From Acidimicrobiia bacterium (GTDB taxonomy: Bacteria; Actinomycetota; Acidimicrobiia; Acidimicrobiales; Hopanoidiivorantaceae): a stretch of DNA of 5,252 bases. Location of the stretch: positions 1-5,252 of the forward strand of contig JAHRAM010000105.1 of the NCBI GenBank assembly GCA_020027305.1, read 5' to 3'. Position 1 is the first letter of the stretch. Every line of letters begins with the position of its first letter. Under the pieces are notes generated by a model, which had not been told where the DNA came from, ran no database searches, and saw nothing but the letters and a program-made list of their open reading frames with translations. Made by a program: the position numbers and the translations under genes. Of this stretch, positions 1 to 5,252 are shown piece by piece.

Positions 1-360
1 ATCACCACCACCCTTGTGAAAGGCAGAGAAACAAGCACAGAAAGTGAAAGCAGAAACAGGAATGACGATGTGGAATCCAAAGCTTGGCAAGTTTCCCTAT
101 TTGGCGATAACTTTAGCGACAACTTTGGCGACAACCCAAACAGTGACCCAAGCAATGACCGCCTTGATTTCAAGCACTCACTCAACTTAAACGAAAGCTC
201 AAACGACTTATGGTTATGGATTTCTATTTCAGCCTTTGCACTTTTTGCCCTTGCCCTTGGCATTAACTTATTGGGGTGGGCTTATAAAAAACGCCACAGC
301 TCCCCCTTTGCCAAAAACAAAATTATTGCCCGCCCAAAAAAATTCCCACAAAAAGCCTGA
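1..360 (+). CDS. 3' end of an unknown gene: Asn/Asp-rich region plus C-terminal membrane helix
   Basis: The frame is open from base 1, so the gene is probably cut by the window edge. A GTG at 16 could be a start but has no visible ribosome binding site, and a protein with one C-terminal anchor would normally have more sequence, often a signal peptide, before it. The visible 119 residues have a polar, charged N-terminal part and an Asn/Asp/Ser-rich stretch built on a four-residue FGDN-like repeat (about residues 34-53). One hydrophobic helix follows (about residues 70-95, beginning LWLWISISAFALF), then a short, strongly basic tail (KKRHSS, ARPKKF). The positive-inside rule suggests the tail is cytoplasmic and the N-terminal part is outside. 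I do not recognise the family. The gene ends 56 bp before the dienelactone hydrolase gene on the same strand, so the two may be co-transcribed. A real coding region is likely; its function is unknown. Confidence 0.6.
   Translation: MTTTLVKGRETSTESESRNRNDDVESKAWQVSLFGDNFSDNFGDNPNSDPSNDRLDFKHSLNLNESSNDLWLWISISAFALFALALGINLLGWAYKKRHSSPFAKNKIIARPKKFPQKA
100..159 (+). repeat. 12-bp in-frame tandem repeat, three good copies and two degenerate ones
   Basis: Three consecutive 12-base units (100-111, 112-123, 124-135) read TTTGGCGATAAC, TTTAGCGACAAC and TTTGGCGACAAC, encoding FGDN, FSDN and FGDN. Two more diverged units (136-159) encode PNSD and PSND. The repeat lies in the presumed extracytoplasmic part of the unknown membrane protein, just before its helix. 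It probably forms a flexible linker. Short in-frame repeats like this can expand or contract between strains. Confidence 0.7.
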
Positions 361-398
361 GAGAATATAAAATATAAATCATAAAGCAAATTTAAAAA

Positions 399-406
399 AG
401 AAAGGA
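399..406 (+). promoter_or_regulatory. Shine-Dalgarno site of the dienelactone hydrolase gene
   Basis: AGAAAGGA ends 10 bases before the ATG at 417 and is the only clear purine-rich ribosome binding site at a gene start in this window. It supports ATG 417 as the start. The preceding AT-rich spacer (361-398) has TATAAA-like hexamers at 366-371 and 373-378 but no convincing -35 box, so I do not call a promoter. Confidence 0.55.
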
Positions 407-416
407 ACATAAACAA

Positions 417-1094
417 ATGGAAATCGAACTTTCATCAGGCTCAAAGGGGCACCTATTTAAAGTTGATAGCAATGAGCGAGGCTTGGTAATCATCCCAGAC
501 ATTATGGGGCTGAGGCAGTTGTTTGTTGATATGGCAAAAGATTTATCTGAAAAGTGGAATGCTAATGTATGCACATTTGATGTGTTTGCCGGCCACGAGT
601 TTAAAGAAGCCGAATATGAAGAAAGCCTCAAAGACCATGTGGCAGTTGTTCCATCCCTACAAGACTCACGGCTCTTTGCCGATGTGAGCGATGCCGCCGA
701 CCAAACAGGGGCAAACACCATCGGGCTGACGGGATTTTGTATGGGCGGAATGTTTACGCTCAAATCTATGGCTGGCGCCAGCGACAAATTTGCAAAAGGC
801 GCTGCCTTCTACCCACAAATTGTGATTCCAGATGAGTGGAAAGGGCCAGAGCTGGGCGAACCACTTGACATTATCACCGCCGAATCGGCAAAAAACACAA
901 TGGCGATTTTGGGCGACATTGACCCTTATACCCCGCCTGATTTAATTGAAAAGCTAAAGGCAACTGGGGTAACTTGTTCTATCTTTGAAGAGTGCGATCA
1001 CGGGTTTGTTCATGACCCACATCGCCCTGCTCATAAGAAAGATGAGGCGGCTGAGGCTTGGAAGCAAGCTGAGACGTTTCTTTATGGGTCATAG
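417..1094 (+). CDS. Dienelactone hydrolase family protein (alpha/beta hydrolase)
   Basis: The 225-residue product has the usual length for the dienelactone hydrolase family: single-domain, soluble alpha/beta hydrolases with a Cys-Asp-His triad. The nucleophile elbow is GFCMGG with Cys108. The acid is most likely Asp169 in GDIDPYTPPD, and the histidine is His195 in DHGFVHD. The strand-turn PDIMGL (residues 27-32) matches the EIFG motif of carboxymuconolactone-type enzymes, with Asp28 where the classical enzyme has a regulatory Glu. No signal peptide or membrane segment is visible, so it should be cytoplasmic. The start at ATG 417 is supported by a good ribosome binding site. The family opens lactone and ester substrates, but its members are diverse and the substrate cannot be told from sequence; 4-carboxymethylenebutenolidase should not be assumed. 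The gene converges on ctaG and overlaps the 3' end of that reading frame by 116 bp. The family call is secure; the specific activity is not. Confidence 0.93.
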   Translation: MEIELSSGSKGHLFKVDSNERGLVIIPDIMGLRQLFVDMAKDLSEKWNANVCTFDVFAGHEFKEAEYEESLKDHVAVVPSLQDSRLFADVSDAADQTGANTIGLTGFCMGGMFTLKSMAGASDKFAKGAAFYPQIVIPDEWKGPELGEPLDIITAESAKNTMAILGDIDPYTPPDLIEKLKATGVTCSIFEECDHGFVHDPHRPAHKKDEAAEAWKQAETFLYGS

Positions 1095-1974
1095 TTTCTT
1101 CAGCAACTATGGTTGCGTCTTTTTTGGAGCCAAGCCCATCCCCCATTTCTGAGTTTTCCTTCAACCACTTGAAAAAGATGAAGGCAATTATTATCCAGAG
1201 GTAAAACCCGCCTATCAACTTCATGATTAGCCCCGCTGCCTGCTGGTCAGAAACAGCAGAAAGGTTCCATATTCTGCCATCTTGGGCATAGGCGCTATAA
1301 ATCGGCCCGCTTGCAAATGTTAGAAAGGCAGCTGGTATGGTTGGAAGCAGCGACATTGAAAACAAATATATCATTTTGCCAGGCGCCCTCAAATGAAGCT
1401 GGCTATATGGACCAACCACTGGCAACCACATTATCATTGCTGTGAGAAAAAGGGCTAGGTGGATAAAATAATGAAACGGCCCATTAGTTGTGGAAGCATT
1501 GACAACGCCAGGGATGTGTGTGGCAGCCAACATAAGGTTGAACATAACCCCTGCCATAACTGGGTGTCCTAGAAAGTTCAGCCATCTAGGCAACTGAGAA
1601 GCAGTACTTTTGCCTGTTTTACTATTCTCATTTTGCCCGCTTCCATTTTCAACCGAAATAATATGATTTCCCACCACAAGATTAGCAAACCATTTTGGGG
1701 TTGCTATCCAAAGCAGGGGCGGTGCCACAAACACGATTAGCAAGTGCTGAATGACATGCATGAAATAAAGATAGTTCTCAGATAGGTCGTGAAGTGGCCA
1801 ATCACTTGCCAGCCAAATGGATACCACCGCCAACCAGAAAGCAGTCTTTTGCTTTTTGGTTATAGAAAGGTTGAGTTGCTTAGCTAACTTTGTGCCGATA
1901 TAGACGCCAACAACTATGAGGGTAGCTATCAGCACCCAGACCTCAATATGGAATTGAAAATGAGGGAGACTCAT
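979..1974 (-). CDS. ctaG: CtaG, cytochrome c oxidase assembly protein (caa3_CtaG family)
   Basis: The 331-residue product is a multi-pass membrane protein of the caa3-type CtaG family, needed in Bacillus for formation of active caa3 oxidase, probably through copper delivery; it is unrelated to Cox11. About seven helices are visible, near residues 10-27, 44-58, 70-92, 134-158, 167-188, 200-221 and 246-269. Family hallmarks are the HVIQHLL motif (His73, His77) before APPLLW, the GHPV segment, His153, a helix with His168 and His172, and DQQAAGLIMKL (Asp243) before the last helix. A polar Asn/Ser/Lys-rich loop (about 102-130) separates helices 3 and 4. ATG 1974 lies one base after the subunit IV stop, which indicates translational coupling. 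The last 46 residues (286-331) are hydrophilic and unlike the family; most of them are encoded antisense to the hydrolase gene. Removing one base from the T6 run at 1120-1125 would end the protein at 288 residues, a more usual size. Confidence 0.9.
   Translation of the reverse strand: MSLPHFQFHIEVWVLIATLIVVGVYIGTKLAKQLNLSITKKQKTAFWLAVVSIWLASDWPLHDLSENYLYFMHVIQHLLIVFVAPPLLWIATPKWFANLVVGNHIISVENGSGQNENSKTGKSTASQLPRWLNFLGHPVMAGVMFNLMLAATHIPGVVNASTTNGPFHYFIHLALFLTAMIMWLPVVGPYSQLHLRAPGKMIYLFSMSLLPTIPAAFLTFASGPIYSAYAQDGRIWNLSAVSDQQAAGLIMKLIGGFYLWIIIAFIFFKWLKENSEMGDGLGSKKDATIVAEETMTHKETSQLASKPQPPHLSYEQGDVGHEQTRDRTLQR
1103..1125 (+). terminator. Possible rho-independent terminator of the hydrolase gene
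   Basis: A 5-bp perfect stem with a 4-base loop (GCAAC-TATG-GTTGC, 1103-1116) is followed by GTC and six T residues (1120-1125), starting 8 bases after the hydrolase stop. A competing 7-bp inverted repeat, CATAGTT (1090-1096) with AACTATG (1105-1111), overlaps it. The stem is short and only moderately GC-rich, so the terminator would be weak to moderate. Its position directly after a stop codon is the main support. It lies inside the ctaG reading frame as annotated. Confidence 0.45.
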
Positions 1975-1975
1975 T

Positions 1976-2335
1976 TCAAGCCCAGATTCTAAATGAGGTA
2001 AGCATTGCTAAATAAACCAGCAAGGCAAACCCCATCCCCATTAAAAATATATTCCTCATCAGCGGGGAATCAAATTTCAAATGCATAAACCATGCAGCCA
2101 CATAGAAAAACTTCAAAATCATAATCACGATTAGCACCGCAAAAATGGCAGCGTTGTTAAGCCGATGCACTGATTCAAAATATGTAAAAACCTCGATGGC
2201 AGTAAGCACCGCCAAAAATATGGCTACTTTTATATATTGCCAATCGCTCGGATGTTGGGAATGCTCGTCTGCCTGGTGTTCAACAGGTTCGGCTTGTTCA
2301 GCTTGCTCAGGTTTTATTTCTTCTGTCTCGCTCAT
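1976..2335 (-). CDS. ctaF: Cytochrome c oxidase subunit IV (prokaryotic COX4/CyoD-like)
   Basis: The 119-residue product matches the small three-helix subunit IV of bacterial heme-copper oxidases, which is thought to stabilise CuB binding and assembly of subunit I rather than to carry cofactors. A charged, Glu/Gln/His-rich N-terminal tail (1-32) precedes helices at about 34-52, 61-83 and 94-115. The diagnostic segment is KFFYVAAWFMHLKFD (residues 75-89), ending helix 2 at the membrane surface. The ATG at 2335 leaves a 61-bp AT-rich gap after ctaE, and I see no Shine-Dalgarno sequence there. The stop is one base before the ctaG ATG. The symbol ctaF follows Bacillus usage; other genomes call the equivalent gene coxD or cyoD. 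Confidence 0.9.
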   Translation of the reverse strand: MSETEEIKPEQAEQAEPVEHQADEHSQHPSDWQYIKVAIFLAVLTAIEVFTYFESVHRLNNAAIFAVLIVIMILKFFYVAAWFMHLKFDSPLMRNIFLMGMGFALLVYLAMLTSFRIWA

Positions 2336-2396
2336 TGTGTTTTGATTTGCAATTTGTTTTTTGTGCTGTTCTTTTATTTTGGTTTGTTTTGTTCGC

Positions 2397-3041
2397 CTAT
2401 GGGAAAAGATATACGACTGTAAAAATGATAATCCAAATAATATCTACAAAGTGCCAATAAAGCCCGACTATCTCAACGGTTTCTTTATTTTCTTGTGTGA
2501 GCGTGCCACGGAGGTTCATCACAAGCAGGGTCATCAGCAAAATAATTCCAATGGATACGTGGGCGCCGTGAAAGCCCGTCAATGAATAAAACGCTGAGCC
2601 AAAAATGTTCGTGGTGTAGCCCAAGCCTTCTTCATAAAACACAGTGAACTCATAAATTTGGCCTCCAATAAATAGTCCGCCCAAAAGTGCGGTGGTGGTA
2701 ATCCAAATTCGAAACCGCCGCATATCCCCACCAGTTATGGCAGAAAGAGCAAGCACCATCGTGAGCGAACTCATCAACAAAATGAACGAGCTTAGGGATG
2801 TGAACGGAATATCAAATATTTCTTTTCCTATCTCGCCTTCGGGCAGTCGGTTGGAAAGGAATATATATGTAGAAATCAACGCTCCAAACAGCAGGCACTC
2901 TGAGCCAAGAAAGAGCCACATCATTATTTTGGCATTCGACATAGGTGTCGAAGTGTGGTGGGCTTCGCCTGCTGTAGGTGTAGCAGGCGTAGATGTGTCT
3001 TCTGTTTCAGGTGGAGATTCGGTGCTTACTTGCGTTGACAT
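2397..3041 (-). CDS. ctaE: Cytochrome c oxidase subunit III, five-helix form
   Basis: The 214-residue product is subunit III of an aa3-type oxidase, a membrane subunit that supports proton uptake and stability of the catalytic subunit. It is the short bacterial form that lacks the first two helices of the seven-helix mitochondrial protein. Helices lie near residues 38-62, 80-103, 110-130, 150-176 and 191-213. Conserved features are GSECLLFG with Glu48 in helix 1, FHGAHV (His158, His161) in helix 4 and WHFVDIIW (196-203) in the last helix. Residues 1-36 are a Thr/Pro/Glu-rich polar tail, longer than in many homologues, so Met34 is a possible alternative start. I keep ATG 3041 because the tail type is common in this family, although no Shine-Dalgarno site is visible at it. 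The gene follows ctaD after 143 bp. Confidence 0.95.
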   Translation of the reverse strand: MSTQVSTESPPETEDTSTPATPTAGEAHHTSTPMSNAKIMMWLFLGSECLLFGALISTYIFLSNRLPEGEIGKEIFDIPFTSLSSFILLMSSLTMVLALSAITGGDMRRFRIWITTTALLGGLFIGGQIYEFTVFYEEGLGYTTNIFGSAFYSLTGFHGAHVSIGIILLMTLLVMNLRGTLTQENKETVEIVGLYWHFVDIIWIIIFTVVYLFP

Positions 3042-3069
3042 ATTTTTTAGGTTCTTAACTGATAATTGA

Positions 3070-3100
3070 TTGCTAATTTTTTGCTAACTTTCTTTGCTAA
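3070..3100. repeat. Three direct copies of TTGCTAA upstream of ctaE
   Basis: Identical heptamers TTGCTAA occur at 3070-3076, 3081-3087 and 3094-3100, with start-to-start spacing of 11 and 13 bases; in the ctaE transcript sense they read TTAGCAA. They sit 29-59 bases upstream of the ctaE start in the 143-bp ctaD-ctaE spacer (3042-3184), a pyrimidine-rich tract on the plus strand with no ATG in the ctaE direction. Near-helical spacing would fit a protein binding array, and an RNA role is equally possible. Chance in an AT-rich tract is also possible. Confidence 0.4.
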
Positions 3101-3184
3101 TCCTTTCTATATCTTTTTTGACCTTTTTATTTTTTTCAAATCTTTTCGGTTGTTTTTTCTATCTTAATTGTCGTTTATCTTCCT

Positions 3185-5227
3185 CTAATTTTTGCTTAAC
3201 AATTCTTGTGGGATTGGCTCTTCGCCTTTCAAGTCTTCTGGCACGCCTTTACCGTTTGATCCATTTAAACCGTTTGAAGCTCCATTTCCATTTTGAGAAA
3301 TCCCAGCATCCTCATCATGATCGTCATGGTCGTCATGACTTGCCTCAGGATCATCTGGTGGTTCAATCCCCCACCCATACATTGAAAACACCGCCACCAA
3401 AACTCCGACTGCCAAAATCCAAAGATTGTAAATCAGCCCATAGCCAATGAGCGGAAGTGAAAATGCCAAAACAATCGGCCAATATGATGGAGATGGCAGA
3501 TGTATCCCCTTAGCAGTTCCTTTTTGTGAAATATCATCTACTGAAGCCAGCCTTGTACCGCCGTCAGCTTCTGCCCATTTTCTGTGCCACCAGTCATCAC
3601 GATTTTCAATAATGGGTATTTCATCAAAGTTGTGCTCTGGCACAGGCGATGGCAACATCCACTCAAGACTTCTAGCATCCCACGGGTCTGGGCCAGGGGC
3701 TGGGCGCTGCTTAGCTTTTTTGTGGCTAGCCACGAAATTGATAAACAACAAAATTATTCCAACCGCAATCGTGAACGCCCCTATGGTTGCTATAAAGTTC
3801 CAAAAGGTAAATCCCTCATCGGCACTATAAGTTGGAATTCTCCTAGACATTCCTTGCAGCCCCAAAATATGCATTGGCCCAAATGTCAGGTTAAAGCCCA
3901 CCAGCACAAACCAAAAGTTTGCCTTGCCGAGTTTTTCACCCAGCCGATAGCCAAACACTTTCGGCCACCAGAAATAAAGCCCTGCTAGCAAGCCCAGCAA
4001 GGCTCCGCCAAAAATGACATAGTGGAAATGCGCCACAATATAATAGGTGTCGTGCTGCTGAGTGTCAGCTGGGGCAACAGCATGGGTCACGCCCGAAAGC
4101 CCACCCAGCATAAACATTGAAACTGCCCCGATGGCATATAGCATCGGCGTTGTGAAGCGGAGCTTGCCCCCCCACATTGTGGCAAGCCAGTTGAGAACTT
4201 TCACGCCAGTCGGCACTGCTATAAACATGGTCGCCACCGAAAATGCAGCCACCGAAAACGGGCCAGTGCCAGAGGTGAACATGTGGTGCGCCCAAACTCC
4301 AAACCCCATGAAGCCAATGGCGATTCCTGAAAACACCATAAATGGATAACCAAAAATAGGCTTCCGACTAAAAGTGGGGATAATTTCTGAGATAATGCCA
4401 AAGGCAGGCAGGATGAGAATATAAACCTCAGGGTGCCCGAAAATCCAAAAGAGGTGTTCCCAAAGTAGCGGGTCGGCACCTTCTGCCACATTAAAGAAGT
4501 TGGCATCAAAAATGCGGTCAAACATCATTAGAAACAGAGCCACCGTGATAACTGGAATTCCAAACAGCAAGAGGAACTGAACCACCGTCATCATCCATGT
4601 GAAAACTGGCATCCGCGTGAGCGTCATTCCTGGCGCACGCATGTTGATAACCGTCACCAATAAGTTGATAGCAGAAACCAGCGATGCTATGCCGACTATT
4701 TGTAGCCCGATAGCATAGAAATCCATTCCATGGCTGGGTGAAAATGTAGCACTTGAATTTGTCATATATCCAAACCAGCCAGCATCTGGAGCGCCGCCAA
4801 GAATCCAAGAGGAATTAATAAACAGCCCGCCAGCAACGAAACACCAAAGGCTAAAAGCATTCAACCGTGGGAATGCCACATCCCTTGCCCCGATTTGAAG
4901 TGGGATGAGATAGTTGGCAAAAGCTGCAGCCAGCGGCATAATCACCAAGAAAATCATCGTCACCCCGTGCATTGTGAAAATCTGGTTATAGACATCGGCT
5001 GGCAAAAATGTAGAGCCAGGCTGTGCCAACTGAATGCGAATAAGCAATGCCTCTACCCCACCTGCAACTAAAAATATCATGGCTGCTGCCCCATACATAA
5101 TACCGACGCGCTTGTGGTCGACTGTAAAAAGCCAACTAGTCCATCCTTTGCTTCCAGACGGGCGAGTTAGAATGCCAAGCGGGCGGGTCTCTTTCTGGGG
5201 AGCTTTCGGAGCTTCAGCAACAGCCAC
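3185..5227 (-). CDS. ctaD: Cytochrome c oxidase subunit I, aa3 type (catalytic subunit)
   Basis: This 680-residue protein is the catalytic subunit, which reduces O2 to water at a heme a3-CuB centre and pumps protons. All key residues are visible. Heme a ligands are His87 (TMHG) and His402, and the heme a3 ligand is His400 (VAHFH). CuB ligands are His265 in GHPEVY, with Glu267 and the crosslinking Tyr269, and His314-His315. The D-pathway has Asp116 and Asn123 (RDVAFPRLN), and the K-pathway has Lys343. Glu267 and Tyr269 place it in the A1 subtype. Twelve core helices are followed by PGPDPWDARSLEW (511-523) and two extra helices (about 583-617), as in 14-helix Bacillus-type subunit I. The protein ends in a His/Asp-rich and Asn/Gly-rich tail (about 629-660). 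GTG 5227 begins a plausible N-terminus, but the frame stays open to the right edge and no clear ribosome binding site is seen, so the gene may start beyond the window. It is the first gene of the operon that can be seen here. Confidence 0.97.
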   Translation of the reverse strand: MAVAEAPKAPQKETRPLGILTRPSGSKGWTSWLFTVDHKRVGIMYGAAAMIFLVAGGVEALLIRIQLAQPGSTFLPADVYNQIFTMHGVTMIFLVIMPLAAAFANYLIPLQIGARDVAFPRLNAFSLWCFVAGGLFINSSWILGGAPDAGWFGYMTNSSATFSPSHGMDFYAIGLQIVGIASLVSAINLLVTVINMRAPGMTLTRMPVFTWMMTVVQFLLLFGIPVITVALFLMMFDRIFDANFFNVAEGADPLLWEHLFWIFGHPEVYILILPAFGIISEIIPTFSRKPIFGYPFMVFSGIAIGFMGFGVWAHHMFTSGTGPFSVAAFSVATMFIAVPTGVKVLNWLATMWGGKLRFTTPMLYAIGAVSMFMLGGLSGVTHAVAPADTQQHDTYYIVAHFHYVIFGGALLGLLAGLYFWWPKVFGYRLGEKLGKANFWFVLVGFNLTFGPMHILGLQGMSRRIPTYSADEGFTFWNFIATIGAFTIAVGIILLFINFVASHKKAKQRPAPGPDPWDARSLEWMLPSPVPEHNFDEIPIIENRDDWWHRKWAEADGGTRLASVDDISQKGTAKGIHLPSPSYWPIVLAFSLPLIGYGLIYNLWILAVGVLVAVFSMYGWGIEPPDDPEASHDDHDDHDEDAGISQNGNGASNGLNGSNGKGVPEDLKGEEPIPQELLSKN

Positions 5228-5252
5228 CCCATTTGAGCCCGCCTCTGCTGAA

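Noticed and set aside
392..787. Minus-strand open frame of 131 codons opposite the hydrolase gene
   Set aside because: It lies antisense to a clear dienelactone hydrolase with an intact triad, and its translation shows no recognisable domain.
2692..3069. Plus-strand open frame of 125 codons opposite ctaE
   Set aside because: It is antisense to a well-conserved subunit III gene, has no ribosome binding site, and has a low-complexity translation typical of an antisense shadow.
3106..3139. Possible promoter for ctaE (TTGAAA and TATAGA in minus-strand sense)
   Set aside because: The hexamers are 22 bases apart, too far for a standard promoter, and such matches are expected by chance in this A-rich tract.
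3042..3184. Small open reading frame in the ctaD-ctaE spacer
   Set aside because: There is no ATG in the minus-strand direction in the spacer, and no ribosome binding site paired with an alternative start was seen.
4065..4808. Several open frames of 76-100 codons on both strands within ctaD
   Set aside because: They are alternative-frame shadows of the conserved oxidase core, which spans this region without interruption.
5228..5252. Subunit II gene (ctaC) or an operon promoter at the right edge
   Set aside because: Only 25 bases remain, and they stay open in the ctaD frame. Nothing identifies another gene or a promoter there.

Overview
The window carries most of an aa3-type (heme-copper, A-family) cytochrome c oxidase operon on the minus strand, facing two plus-strand genes at the left end. 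Base composition looks moderate to low in GC (mid-40s percent by eye), and the spacers are very AT-rich. The oxidase genes indicate an aerobic bacterium. Three things resemble operons of Chloroflexota and neighbouring Gram-positive-type lineages: the gene order subunit I - III - IV - CtaG, the five-helix subunit III, and the C-terminal part of subunit I (a PGPDPWDARSLEW stretch, then HNFDEIP and RDDWWHRK). I lean to Chloroflexota, possibly a marine group. This rests on remembered family resemblance only, and Actinobacteriota cannot be excluded.

Layout from left to right: (1) positions 1-360 (+) hold the 3' end of a gene of unknown function, encoding an Asn/Asp-rich region followed by one membrane helix and a basic tail. 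(2) Positions 417-1094 (+) encode a dienelactone hydrolase family protein with a complete Cys-Asp-His triad. A hairpin and T-run just past its stop may be its terminator. (3) Transcribed leftward from the right edge come ctaD (subunit I, 5227-3185), ctaE (subunit III, 3041-2397), a prokaryotic subunit IV gene (2335-1976) and ctaG (assembly factor, 1974-979). The 3' end of ctaG as read overlaps the 3' end of the hydrolase gene by 116 bp, tail to tail.

How the genes work together: CtaD carries all the heme and CuB ligands and the proton-pathway residues, CtaE and the subunit IV protein complete the membrane core, and CtaG is the copper-related assembly protein. Subunit II (ctaC), which holds CuA, is not in the window and probably lies upstream of ctaD beyond the right edge. 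The role of the hydrolase next to this operon is unknown.

I see no new biological system here. The points most worth checking are the ctaG/hydrolase overlap (one extra base in a six-base homopolymer would explain it), a triple TTGCTAA repeat in the 143-bp ctaD-ctaE spacer, and the His/Asp-rich tail of CtaD. No stretch longer than 300 bases lacks a gene.
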